Source: Daphnia pulex (taxonomy: Eukaryota; Arthropoda; Branchiopoda; Diplostraca; Daphniidae). Taken from it: a DNA stretch of 64,000 nt. The stretch lies in assembly GCF_021134715.1 (NCBI RefSeq), contig NC_060022.1, positions 3,291,001 through 3,355,000 of the forward strand, read 5' to 3'. Below, piece by piece: positions 49,975-60,786 of this stretch. The notes beneath the pieces are model-generated. The model saw nothing but the letters and a program-made list of their open reading frames with translations, ran no database searches and had not been told where the DNA came from. A program made the translations under genes and the position numbers. Within the stretch, counting starts at the first letter, position 1; each line of letters starts with the position of its first letter.

Positions 49975-51560
49975 ATGTCTACTTCACCAACTTTCTTATA
50001 TATAAGAATTCAAATGCTAGCCACGCCCAGCAGCAGTGAACTTTGGTAAATTATGTTTGTCTTGAAATATTCTGCAAACAGTTGTCGTGTTGAAACTGAA
50101 TGCGGTGACAAATCCTGTACAGATGATTTAATTTTCTATTTTACGGGGACTTGTGAAATCATTTTTTGCGCTAATATGCCTTCCCCCCAAAAAAACCAAA
50201 CACGAGAATCCTTACATTACTTAATGTATCCCAAACTGTTAGGTGACACCGTATGTTTTTGATTATTGAAAACGCCAGAAAAAAAAAGTTCTTCCTACGA
50301 AAAAAAAAAAAGAAAAAACTGAAAAAAACGTGCCTGTGATTTGTGTTCTATTTGCTGGTGTTATCGATGATGAAAAGGAAAAAAAAAACCCAGTTAGAAT
50401 CATGTTTTCTGTTCATGTTGTTTGATGAAGATGTTATTTATATTTCGTCTTCCACAATCTTATTACCGTTTTAGTATGATATCGTCACCAACCTGCTATA
50501 TTTGTTTTCATGTGCAAAGAAACAATTTGCTGGTCGCCATGCCGAAATGTCCTTCAATTATACCCACCATACATAACATATTACTTGTTTTTTTTTGTGT
50601 TCTTTAATACATGATTTATTTCAGTACCATAACGTTTGTCGACCAGCATGAAAATATTCGCATACCAAGAATGTACTCTGTATCTCTGAAAATATGTTTC
50701 GAATTGAGACATATCAGTTTTTTCCGTGCAAGTTTGTGTTGCCTTAAATAAAATATTGATTATCATAAAATCGAGCACGATAATGTTGATAGCCTACTGC
50801 CATTGTCGCGTAGTGGAGTTCTACTGTCGGGCACTGTAGTTCTATTGTCGGTTTTTTTTAAAATAATATTTAAAAAGGCGTAAAAAGGGAGTTCTTGGAG
50901 TTCTACTGTCGTTGGAGTTCTATTGTCACCTACAAAGAAATTTTTAAAAATGATTAAAAATATTGGGGGTCTATTGTCGGTGGAGTTCTTCTGTCTTTGG
51001 AGTTCTACTGTCAGCAACCCACCAAAGATAGTTGGATGAATAAATTTGCTTAACTTTTAACACATATTTTTTTATCGACGCCCAATAGGCAATAATATTC
51101 TTCTTTCGGTAAAAAAATCCCGCTGATCGCTACTTACGGATTTATTCGGTAGTCTCGTTTTGGCAACGCAGCACTTCGCGTCGAATCGCAGATGTAAAGT
51201 AGTCTGCTTTGGTTAATGTCGTCGTTCTAGTGTCTCCAATAAACTAGACTAAAGTTCATCTCACCAGCAAGTGCTTCCTGAAACTGTTTCACTTGACCCA
51301 AAAGGTTTTATTGAGCGTTACTCAAATTTTCAAATTAATTAAAACATTATGAGTAATGTAAGAATCAGCGAGCGGCAACATTTTTTAAATTTCTGGTCTC
51401 ACGAGGCACAAAGAGTTGCAATGTGTTAACGTCGTTTTTAAAAAGAAATTATGCCAAATTATGCCATATAGAAATTTTATTGTACTATGATAATGAACTC
51501 TCTAAGATCAAATGCGTAATTGAAATATTTAATTTTCAGAATTAGAGCTTCACCTCCACT
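49975..51560. other. Lipase 3' UTR and PAIP1 promoter region
   Basis: No accepted coding exon. A/T-rich lipase 3' UTR, then the degenerate repeat cluster at 50808-51015, then the PAIP1 5' flank with a likely 5' UTR exon near 51.2 kb; an acceptor-like tttcag ends just before 51540. Confidence 0.4.
50808..51015. repeat. Cluster of degenerate GGAGTTCTAYTGTCG repeats
   Basis: Seven imperfect copies of the 15-nt unit GGAGTTCTAYTGTCG within about 200 bp (near 50815, 50835, 50897, 50914, 50966, 50982, 50999). Some are back-to-back, others separated by A/T-rich spacers. It explains the repetitive minus-strand ORF at 50763-51017 (recurrent TVELQ and DNRT), which is not called a gene. Confidence 0.75.
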
Positions 51561-53299
51561 ATGGAATCCCTTTCTCCCACAGAACGGGATATAGGGAATG
51601 GATCAAATCCTGCTGAAAAAAGTAATCATTCTCTTCAGCAGCAGAATCCTCTAGCAGAACATTCCTCTCAGAGACAATCAGGAGATGGTTCAGAAAGCAA
51701 CAGTTTGGTTACAGATTCCTTGTCTACCTTATCCATCAGTGCTGAACCTTTTAAAAGCACTTCATTTGATCAATCAGCAGCCACTCAACTCTCTGTATTT
51801 GCGAAAGAATTTGTTCCAAAAACATTTCCAACAACATCTTACACAGAGAGCTATCAAACATATGTGGTATGTAAAATTGTGGTCTCATAATTTTTTAAAT
51901 GTTGGTAAAACAACCTGTTTGCTCTACAGGATACAGAATATCATGAACAGACTACAGAGTTAGCTCCTGCAGATTCTGAAAGAAGTGATCCATTATTAGA
52001 TTATGCTTTCCAAGTGTTGTATGAAATAACATATAGGTGAGCACAATTAATCGTCACCCGTTAAGGCAATACATACAAACAAAAATAATTTAAATTTTTT
52101 ATGAATATATATATAGTCCTGGTCACTTCACACATTTGTGTGATCAACTCATCTCTAACCTGAACAGTTGGCCAGCTTTGGATGAAAGTATGCTGCAGAT
52201 ATTAGTGGATGAAATCGTCGCTCTAGTAACTATTTTCTTTCTTATCATTATTTAAAATTATTAATCTGGTAATTTACGTTTAAAGGCTATTCGTGAACCT
52301 AATTTCCGGTATAACGGCGCAAGGCTTTGTAATTCAATTACTCGAGGACTACGAATTTCCGGTCCTACTTCTCCCGATTTTCGATCTACTCTTTTTAACA
52401 GGTGGTGATAAAATATTCAATGCTGAATTGAGATATGCATGAACCATATCTTTCAAAATTCTCATCTCAGATGTCGAATAATCCATGATGATCGAAAAAA
52501 CCTGATGCAAAGCGATGCAGAGTATTTGAGGGGATTTGCTTTATTTATGAGCGAACTCTTTGTGCACATGAATCAGAAAGATGCGTCCAGCAGATTCCGC
52601 GTTTTAGGAAGAGCCGTTCGGGAGCTATTGCTGACTCTTCTAGAACATCCAACTCCTGGTAACGTCAAATGCGTCTGTCAAATTCTGAAGGTACTACAGT
52701 CGTTTAATAGAATCGGTTTGAAATGAAATTTGGTAAAATTTTTGCTTTAGTTATCGGGCTCTTACCTTGAAGACGATGATCGTGAGGCTAATAAAGGAAA
52801 AACCACCGAAATGGACCAACTGATGGCGAAGATTGAAACAGTCGGTCGCACAGTTGAAATGCAAATGCATATGAAAGGTTACATTTTTTACATAACTTTC
52901 AATTAATTAAAATTAATTATTTTTTTTTTTGTGTGTTAGATCTTCTTCTGAACATGATTGAGTTGAGAGGCAGTGACTGGGGTCGGGCACCGAGCTCCCC
53001 AGTGACTCGTGAAAGTCACACTGCAAGTAGTCAGCTCCCCAACCATCAAATGGGTGTGTATTATGGCCCTGACGGTCAAGCTCTAACTGCTGAGGAAACT
53101 GAGTTTCTTGACCAAGGAATCAATCGCCATGATGAGGATGAAGAATACGAGTATATGCGTTTTCAAAATGACGATTTTACATCTTATGACCTAATATTAT
53201 TTCTTATCTAGGTATGCGTATGAAGAAGATACTGGAATGGATGATGAGATGGCTGAGGCATTTGAAAAATTTCTCATGATGCAAGACGCTTTGAAATAA
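51561..53299 (+). CDS. PAIP1: Poly(A)-binding protein-interacting protein 1
   Basis: Translation co-activator that binds PABP and eIF4A/eIF3, 427 aa. Exons: 51561-51866, 51930-52036, 52117-52225, 52286-52401, 52471-52690, 52751-52877, 52940-53150, 53212-53299, all in frame. The Ser/Gln-rich N terminus holds a PAM2 motif, LSVFAKEFVP (77-86), the PABP MLLE-domain ligand with A81 and F84 conserved. The MIF4G domain runs from about 110 to 340 (FRYNGARLCNSITRGL, RVLGRAVRELLLTLL, LLLNMIELRGSDWGR). The C terminus is acidic with the PAIP1 ending EEAYEKF-like (DDEMAEAFEKFLMMQD), matching the PAM1 region. AATAAA is at 53394-53399. It is convergent with BCAP31, whose stop is 250 bp away. Confidence 0.95.
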
Positions 53300-53393
53300 A
53301 ATTCAGTATATCGATCATGTTTTAAGGACCATTTCGAATGTGTAATTATTATGTTGCTGTCACTTTTGCTGATACATCAAAGTAGGGAGAAAT

Positions 53394-53399
53394 AATAAA
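53394..53399 (+). terminator. Poly(A) signal, PAIP1
   Basis: AATAAA about 95 nt after the PAIP1 stop; the reverse-strand signal for BCAP31 is 38 nt further on. Confidence 0.6.
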
Positions 53400-53436
53400 G
53401 TTGATACCCCTCCCCAAACTATGTTTTAGCCTGGAT

Positions 53437-53442
53437 TTTATT
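53437..53442 (-). terminator. Poly(A) signal, BCAP31
   Basis: TTTATT (AATAAA on the minus strand) about 107 nt after the BCAP31 stop. Confidence 0.6.
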
Positions 53443-53548
53443 GTTTGTAAAAGCTAGATAGATTATAGAGCATTACCACAATTTTCAAAGTGACAAACAA
53501 AAGGACAAGCATGTTATTTCATAACCAACAGATCAACCAAGGTCATTT

Positions 53549-54545
53549 TTAATCATCTTTCTTGTCAGACCCACCTTCTCCTTCTAAGACGGCCAATTTC
53601 TTTACAAGTTTACTGTGCTCTTCGGCGAGACGGTCGTATTCCCGAGCAACACCTTCGCTTTGTGATTTAAAGGCTTCAAGGTCTTTCACGGCTTGAGACC
53701 TCTCTGAAAAAGAAAAATCTTTATAAGAACGTCCATGATTTATCCCTACATTACAGACTCTTACCTTTCTTGGCATCAGCCAATTCTTTCTCCAAAAGGG
53801 AAATCTTTTCTTCAGCTTCTTTAACGTTTTCATCACTAGCGGATTTGTCTTTCTGGGACATTAACTCTTCCGCAGCCTTCGAAGCTGAAGTGGCCTGGCG
53901 CATAGCGGCCTCACTGGTTGCTGCCAAAGTTGCTTGAGCCGCAAGCAGTGTCATCAGACGACGAATAACGCTAGAAAATGTACGGAGTTAGTTGGGAACA
54001 GTAAATGGTCATTCAAATGATCAATACTTACAAAATCAAAAACAGAGAGAATCCAGTAATGTAAAAATTCCTTTGGGCTCTAAAGAGCACCATAGAATTT
54101 CGAAGTTCTTGCTCTAAATGTTGGTGTTGTTGTTCCTTTGCTTTTCCATCGTGAGTAACATCATACTTCCTCATCTCCCGAATAGCATCTAGGAATTACA
54201 TGTGATTTAGCATTGCCATGGAAGTATGTCATATTATTTCGTCATAACATATCAGGCTGAGAAATTATGTGTTCTATATTACCGAATAAGCAGAGGACCA
54301 GGAATGCAAGGATGACATAGAAGTATATGTGAACTTGCTGACCTAGACCTCTGAGGAAACTTGACTTGAAAAGTTTGTTCCATCTTGGGGAGGAAAAAGA
54401 GAAAAAAAACTGATGTAAATGTTGAAATGGGTACACAATGATATTTTATTTACCTCTGAGCAGAGATGAATGGCAGAAGGAGTAGGAAAACAACAGCTAT
54501 CTCAATGTAGAGAAAAGTTGCAATTAAACCCCACTGAAAACTCAT
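53549..54545 (-). CDS. BCAP31: B-cell receptor-associated protein 31 (BAP31)
   Basis: ER membrane chaperone and export/quality-control factor, 236 aa (human 246). Minus-strand exons: 54545-54454, 54383-54283, 54188-54032, 53970-53765, 53703-53549. MSFQWGLIATFLYIE begins TM1; two more helices (about 43-63 and 100-120, the latter ending FYITGFSLFLI) precede a cytosolic coiled coil rich in Ala/Glu/Lys. LFRAQRNFYI and SEGVAREYDRL are family blocks. It ends KKDD, a canonical KKxx ER-retrieval signal. The exact residues at the caspase sites of vertebrate BAP31 are not evident. Convergent with PAIP1. Confidence 0.95.
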
Positions 54546-55385
54546 TGTGGACTATTTATATCCTGAAACAGTTTTCAGAATAGTTTCACGTTATCCCATG
54601 TACACGAACACGGTAGGTATTACACAAATCAATAATTCCCAAAATAAACTTACGGCTTGTGTAGACAATTTCAGCAAAAATGTAGTTTCGTCAACGTTCG
54701 AAATAGCAAGTCATTCGTTTATGTCTCGTCGGATACTGCTGCAAGAATGCTAGTACAAGATTTGATTTCTTTTCCTGTTAAACAAAATTTCAGTGCAGGC
54801 TCGTGCAGACTACCTTCGCATGTGTTCGTCTGGTGTAAACTGAGAGAAAATCTTTTGATACCAACTTATCTTTACAAATTACAGTAGCTAGAGGCTAGGA
54901 GACATAGGTAATAAAGGCGGGGTTTGCTATGACGATGTCAGCGCCACCACATTACGGCGAGTCTTCTTATTGGCGATGACGTGTACCAAACAAAAATTGG
55001 CTGGGCTCCAAATTCAACTCTTTCTTACGTCTTTCTTCTATAAGATTTCGTGTTAAAGAACAAGTATTGCACTTTTTTTTAGAGTGTCGACGTGTCGTCG
55101 ACCTTTTTATCTGATGAAACATGTCTCCTACACATCGCAGTGGTAAAGCTGTGACTAATAATAAAATAAAAAGAAACTTTTGGTCTCGTGTCCGCTTTCT
55201 AATTTTCTTATTGGTGCTACGGTTTCATTGCCGTATCATAACCTTACATTCGCAATAATATTTCATAGCAATAATTTCACGAGTTTCAATATAATACAGG
55301 AGATTTAAAGTGAATTGTGATCAAAGTTGTGAAATTACTATAATCATTCGACTTTGCAATAGGCTTTAGAAGATATTCGTAACAT
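54546..55385. other. Divergent promoter region, BCAP31 and ankyrin gene
   Basis: Head-to-head region between BCAP31 (minus) and the ankyrin gene (plus). The ORFs here have no recognisable features and were left out. Confidence 0.45.
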
Positions 55386-55598
55386 ATGTTGGAACGTGAC
55401 TTTGCTGCAGCCAATTCAAATCGTGCAGGGTTGAGCCATTTTTATTCACCAATTGAGTTATTGCGAGCGGCACGAAACGATGTAATCTGTCCTATAAATG
55501 GTATTAGGCTACTGTTTGCGGACGATGAAGGCCAATATGTTGACATTGATAATAATACAACCCCTCTCTCCCTGCATGTTTACTACGGACAAGCGTAA
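55386..55598 (+). CDS. Short upstream ORF, 70 aa, unassigned
   Basis: Intact ORF starting MLERDFAAANSNRAG and ending 177 bp before the ankyrin gene's ATG on the same strand. No domain recognised. It could be a uORF in a long 5' leader, an alternative first exon or a separate micropeptide; its stop is not followed by a splice donor joining the ankyrin frame. Low confidence that it is translated. Confidence 0.2.
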   Translation: MLERDFAAANSNRAGLSHFYSPIELLRAARNDVICPINGIRLLFADDEGQYVDIDNNTTPLSLHVYYGQA

Positions 55599-55774
55599 CG
55601 CGCGAGTACTTTCAATTGAATTTCCTCACGACGCATTCTCTCGTGCGCATTCAGGGATTTTGCGACGTCGACTGAGTACCTACACCACTCCTTTAAAAAT
55701 CCTAGGCTCTTTGCCGTGCGATCGAAGTCGTTTGGAAACATTCGATCAGCGGGCACCTACAGCTATCGTCGCCT

Positions 55775-56805
55775 ATGGACTCAGTAGCGGATCGTGCTTC
55801 GTATTTGTTAGATGCTGTTATTAGTGGACATTATCGCCAAGTTAAATTCTATTTAGATGCTGGTTATGATCAAGATTACGTCGACATCCATCGTGAGGGT
55901 AAAGAAAAATGCTTTAAATTTAATACTGAACACTTTACCGCTATTTTACGACTGTTAACGAATAGTAAAGCAAAACTTTTATTTTACTGCATGGAACTAT
56001 AGGAAGTACTCCTCTAATCCTGGCGGTTACACAGGTGAAGGACGACGAATCAATAAGAAACCGCTTAATTGTACTTTTACTACAAGCCGGAGCAGATCCA
56101 AACATTGGTGATCGGTACGGTATGACACCGCTAATGCACTCTATACTACGTCGACAAAAGAGCACTGTTCGCATTTTGCTGGAATCGGTAGAGATTCATA
56201 TCGTTTCAAGTTCAGCTTAACAAATTACTGTTTAGTTTTATCACAGAAACGTTTGGATCATGGTATGGAAGACTTTGATGGAAACAGTGCACTCATGGTG
56301 AAACTTACATAAATTGATACTTTACATTTAAGCACGTTAACATTATTTTAAAATTTACAATAACATTCTATTATTAGCACGCCGCATCGCTTGGTTTAAC
56401 CGATATAGTGACGATTATTCTTGAGCGGCTAAGTGCTGTGCATCGAATGATCTACCTCGGTTAGAAAAAATGCTCTCTTTGACTTTTCTTCCACTAATCG
56501 ATGATTCTTGTTTAGGTCAGAAGAATCGAAAAGGTCTTACAGCTGGAAATTTGGCAGAAGGATTCGAAAAAAAGGAACTAGCTGATTTGTTGAGTTGGAA
56601 GAGCACATATTTTTTGCCGGACAACTTCGAAGGATTTGCTGATCCAAGACAACTCGAACAGGGGAAAAAATCTTCCACGTCTTGTCGTGAAACGCGCCAC
56701 AAACCTATAGCTGGTATTCAAAGTCGGTCGTTTACTCCAGAAATTCAGAGGCGACATTGGCGGAAAAACGACAGCAACTGTACAGATCAAAACGATGTAC
56801 AGTAA
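55775..56805 (+). CDS. Ankyrin-repeat protein (243 aa)
   Basis: Cytosolic or nuclear adaptor with about four ankyrin repeats. Exons: 55775-55898, 56003-56187, 56247-56297, 56378-56459, 56516-56805, all in frame. Repeat units: RASYLLDAVISGHYRQVKFY; GSTPLILAV...LLLQAGADPNIGDRYG; MTPLMHSILRRQKSTVRILL; DFDGNSALMHAASLGLTDIV. The last exon, after KGLTAGNLAEGFEKKELADL, is basic and not repeat-like. The pattern (long inter-repeat loop, then GADPNIGD) is reminiscent of ANKRD34-type proteins but the similarity is not enough to name it. The start at 55775 gives a full first repeat. The gene is convergent with the optineurin-like gene, 475 bp between stops. Confidence 0.75.
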
Positions 56806-57280
56806 ATCGTATAATTCGATTTGCGCAGGAAGAACCAATTGCCTCGTGATAACTCTCCAGCCGATTGTGCAACACAACGCCATTCGTCGAAAAAAATTTC
56901 TGTTAGCACTTTAATTAAACACAAAAAAAAACTTAAAGATCTGCGTTTGTGTCAGTTATTTTTATCAGATTTGGCAATAATTTGCTGCATTAAGAAAAAA
57001 ATGTAACTTATAAACCTAAAGGAATATGAAGAAGTGACTATGAGTACTTAACTGTGACTTCAAGTTCAGCAATTAGATTTTATTACTGAAATTTCAATCA
57101 TGTGTATTAATACTAGATTGATAATTAACTTCAAAATTTTAGAAACGTTAAAGGATAAACAAAACCAATGTTTGCAGTTGTAATAACGCAACTCGACGTT
57201 TTCAGTCTTTCTACAAATCTTAATTCTAAAAATTCGATTGTTGAAGGGTTGAAATCAACATTATCCTGCGCATAAGCGAA

Positions 57281-58881
57281 TTACGGAAACATTTGTTGAG
57301 TTAAACAAACATCCAAATGATTATTAAGTGCATCATTGGACTGAAATGCAAAGTTACATTTCGGACACTCATAACTTGTCACGACAACGTCGTCTTCTGA
57401 AGGACGGGTCGACACTGAAACAAAAGAATTTTCTACAGCACCTTCAAGTTGTCGTTTTAATAGACGAATTTCCTGTTCCATGGCATCTTTGTCTCCAGCT
57501 AAACTTTGACGCGCCTCACGTTCAGCTTCGAAATCAGTGCGAAAAAGTTCCATCTGCCATTAAACCTTTAACTTAGAATTCCCTTATACTTTCAAAATAA
57601 AATAAGATGGATGTTCAAACCTGGGCTTTCAGGATGGGCATTGTTTCCAGACACTTTTCCAAACGAGCTATTTCGGATTGCAGTTCTGTGATGTCTACCT
57701 GTTTGCTAAGCACCATTTCCTCGGCTACAGCCAACCGAGTGTTGGCAGAAATTACTTTTTCTTCCAGTTCAGTGTAATTATGTCTTAACTGCAGGTTTGT
57801 TTTAGTCAGTTCCTCAACACTAGGATCTAGCACAGCTTGACTTTGTTGACCCCACTTTTTAGATAATTCTTGGAATTCAACCATAAGTTGATCCAACTGA
57901 GCTGTTGTTTGATTTAACAAAATTCTGAAATGTAGAGTACATTTAGTGAATTTCAAGTAATCGAAAAATGGTTAAACAAGACCAATTTACTGTTTGTTCT
58001 TGTTGCTTTCCATTTCGTTGGCTAACTGCTCCCGTAGGAAATCTGCTTCTCGTTGTACTTGGCAAAGGGATGTATCTGCAATTCCTTCACCATTTTCGCG
58101 CTGGTGAAAAAGAGAATCATAGCTTGGTAATTCATCACCATGCCGATTATCTTTCAATGTAAGATCGTCTGGTGGCGAAGAAGCAACAAGAACATAACTA
58201 TCGAGGGATTCAAATCCCTCCTACAAATACGTAGAAGGGCAAGATGGTAAGTAAGAATGAATCACCAAAATATTTCAGATTTAGTTAACAACACTTTCAT
58301 TAAATAAACATAAATTTTTTTTATTGTAGAATAAAAATCTAAAAATAATAACTCACCTGAGTTGCCTGAATCTGGTTTGATCTTGCAATCTCAGAAATAT
58401 TTGAACTGGAATGAGCATTTGCCCTTTCCAAATCAATTTTTTCTTTCAATGCAGCATTTTCCTCTTTCAACTGCATAGATGAAACATTTTTTTATATAGA
58501 GGATTTGTCGATTTGATAAAACCAAAACTAAAATTCTAAACTACTTGATTAAAATTACTTTGGTTATAATTTCCTTAGCTCTTTCAACTTTGTTTTGATA
58601 AACACTTTGAACTCTTATAACTTCCTCCTGCCATTCCACCAACGTTGAAGAAAGTTGTCTCATATAGGTGTTATTCTGCTGTAATGTATCTGGGAAGTTA
58701 AAAGTGGAATTATGAAATGTAACAAAAATTTTAAACGGAAGAAATAATAAGAACACATACTTCGTAAACCAGTATTTTCAGTAATAAGCTGTTGTATCTT
58801 TTCTTCTATCTCTTCAACACTTAGAAGGGTATTACTTTCTAAACTTTTACTTTGTGAAGCATACATGCTTTGAGAAGTCAT
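57281..58881 (-). CDS. Optineurin/NEMO-like ubiquitin-binding adaptor
   Basis: Coiled-coil adaptor of the optineurin/IKK-gamma family, 390 aa. Minus-strand exons: 58881-58761, 58689-58559, 58470-58357, 58220-57991, 57924-57621, 57553-57281; all phases join. The N-terminal coiled coil (about 25-115; IQQLITENTGLR, then QNNTYMRQL, LKEENAALKEKI) resembles the TBK1/IKK-binding region. A candidate LC3-interacting motif D129-S130-Y-V-L-V134 follows, then coiled coil, then a UBAN-type segment ELFRTDFEAEREARQSLA (302-319, with the DFxxER core) that binds linear or K63 ubiquitin in the family. A C-terminal CCHC-type zinc finger uses C363, C366, H379 and C383. The domain order NEMO-N, LIR, UBAN, ZF matches optineurin better than NEMO; a Kenny/IKK-gamma orthologue is the alternative. 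Autophagy or NF-kB roles are inferred. Confidence 0.85.
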
Positions 58882-59394
58882 TTTCGTCTCTAATTTTCAA
58901 ACGTTTGTTCTTATCACTATCCAGAATTCGTTATCTTAAATGTACGATTCGTACTTCGAACATAATACGAATTGACGCAGTACTGGCAGTACTACCACAT
59001 ACGGTGTGTACTTCATGCTATAGCAGACGAACACGAGCCGCAATGTAAAAAATAACATTCGAAAACACCATCTAGTGTGTAAAATTGCGTTCAATCTTTC
59101 AAACTCGAACGAAACATTTATTTTCGTGTTTACCCTTATCCAGAAACAATTTTTCTTATTTTTTTCTTATTTTCACTTAATACAGTGTCTTACTACCCTC
59201 TATAGTGCAGTGCGAAATCAAGTATTCAAATTTACTGAGCTTCGTAAAAGGGCAACACTGCTTATTAGTTTTTGCACGGAAGTTCGTCTGCCAGCTGTAT
59301 TGCCAACTTCAACAACGATACACATAAACTTGTATTTAAGAACTATGAACTATACGTTAATTGAAAGAAAAAAAAATGGTAAAGACTAAGTTTT
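58882..59394. other. Promoter of optineurin-like gene and HSPBAP1 3' UTR
   Basis: About 0.5 kb between two minus-strand genes. The plus-strand ORF at 59075-59389 is hydrophobic, without domain match, and is treated as chance. Confidence 0.5.
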
Positions 59395-60621
59395 TCATTC
59401 CCCTTGAAGAATTTGGGAAACGATTTCAATGACACGGGGATGAGAAAATGCTCTGATAACATCTAGGGCATCAACTTCGGCATGGTCTTCGTCGAATCGA
59501 GCTTTTTTCACTTCAGGATCTAACCTCGGCAACTGACTACACGCTACAGGAAGAATCCACGGATCGCTCAAGAGCGGTAATTCACTGATGTCTTCAGGTG
59601 TATGTTTTCGGTTAGCTGCCGATGTGGCTTTTAAAGTATAGCCTACCAAGTTTTGGATTTCATCCAAGTCTGCATCTGCCATGTCTTCCTATATATTTCA
59701 ATCAAAATATTTTAGTAAAAAAGAAGCGAGCAATAAAAAAATAAATATAAATACTTCGTTCGGATTGAGTAGTTCGTAAAGTACGTCTGTTGGAAGATTA
59801 CGGCTGGTGTGCGCAACAATAAACTTTACCAACGATTCTTGCAATCGCGCCTTATGATCTTCATTGGCAAGTTCAATCCAGGTATTGATACTCACTGACA
59901 ACTCTTCATTGCGTACATGATGCCACCAGTGCCTTGGAACAAAGAGGACGTCTCCCGGAACCAATTCCACCACATGAGGGTGAGTTCCTTCGATATCTGG
60001 AACAGCCTCAGCCCATTTTTCGAAGTTGATTCTACTATAAACACTTGATTCTTCATAAGGTATGCGGGTTGGCTGCAGAAAACATGTATCTTCCGGAGGG
60101 TAAAGGATCCAGCGCTTTCGTCCAGCGAGTTGAGCCACAAGATTAAAACCGTAAGTATCATAATGGCAAGGAGTGTGAGCCCCCGCTGTACCCAACCAGA
60201 AAGTTGAGTCGGTTCCGTTTCTTTCTGGATAACCAAATGCCTTCCAATCTATCATCTGCAACACTTCCAGATCAAAAATATCCTTCATATATTTGTAACC
60301 ATAGTAGAGAAAACGTTTGCTCGTTTCCAAGCCACTTAATTCGACATTGTTTCCACCACCACAATTTTCAGACCATTTGATTAACTCATCATAGGTGCAC
60401 TTTATATTGTCAGACTGTCTTTCCCATTGAGGTTTATCACTTTTCGAGTCCCTTTTCCCCACTCGGCACTCCAATAATTTATCACTGAACAAATTGTTCC
60501 AATCACTCATGGAAAACTTGAGCATTGGCCACGTATCGATCAATCCGCGAAAGACTATAGGCTTTTGAAAGTGGCTGATTAACCGCCGAACTTCCGATGG
60601 CTCCGGGAAATTTGACGCCAT
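59395..60621 (-). CDS. HSPBAP1: HSPB1-associated protein 1 homologue (JmjC)
   Basis: JmjC-family 2-oxoglutarate/Fe(II) oxygenase-like protein, 386 aa. Minus-strand exons: 60621-59755 and 59688-59395, phase 0. The JmjC core holds the metal ligands H153-x-D155 (HTPCHYDTYG) and a distal H234 in PRHWWHHV, and K169 (GRKRW) for 2-oxoglutarate, so the facial triad is intact. FGYPERNGTDSTFWLG and PTRIPYEESSVYS are hallmark HSPBAP1 blocks. The C-terminal exon is divergent but ends like the family (VIEIVSQILQGE). Substrate is unknown in the family. The vertebrate protein binds HSP27 and is cytosolic. Its start is 165 bp head-to-head from the CDP-alcohol transferase gene. Confidence 0.93.
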
Positions 60622-60786
60622 CTAGCAGTAATTCTGTGAAAGTAAAAAAGAAAACAATGTAACGTCATACAAGATACACGCAATATTCAATTTCACAAGA
60701 CGAATGGTTGCAATGCGCCAGTAACACTACACGTGTATCAAAACGAACTACTTAATTCTCTGCCACACCCGGTGAGAATTTAAGCT
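60622..60786. promoter_or_regulatory. Compact bidirectional promoter, HSPBAP1 / CDP-alcohol transferase
   Basis: Only 165 bp separate the two divergent start codons, so both 5' UTRs and promoters must share this stretch or overlap the genes. No TATA box at canonical spacing was seen. Confidence 0.6.

Noticed and set aside
50763-51017. 84-aa repetitive minus-strand ORF
   Set aside because: Arises from the degenerate 15-nt repeats; not protein-like otherwise.
56797-56830. Alternative terminal splice of the ankyrin gene (CA|GTAAAT to gcgcag|GA)
   Set aside because: The intron would be only about 30 nt, below a workable size; the direct stop at 56805 is preferred.
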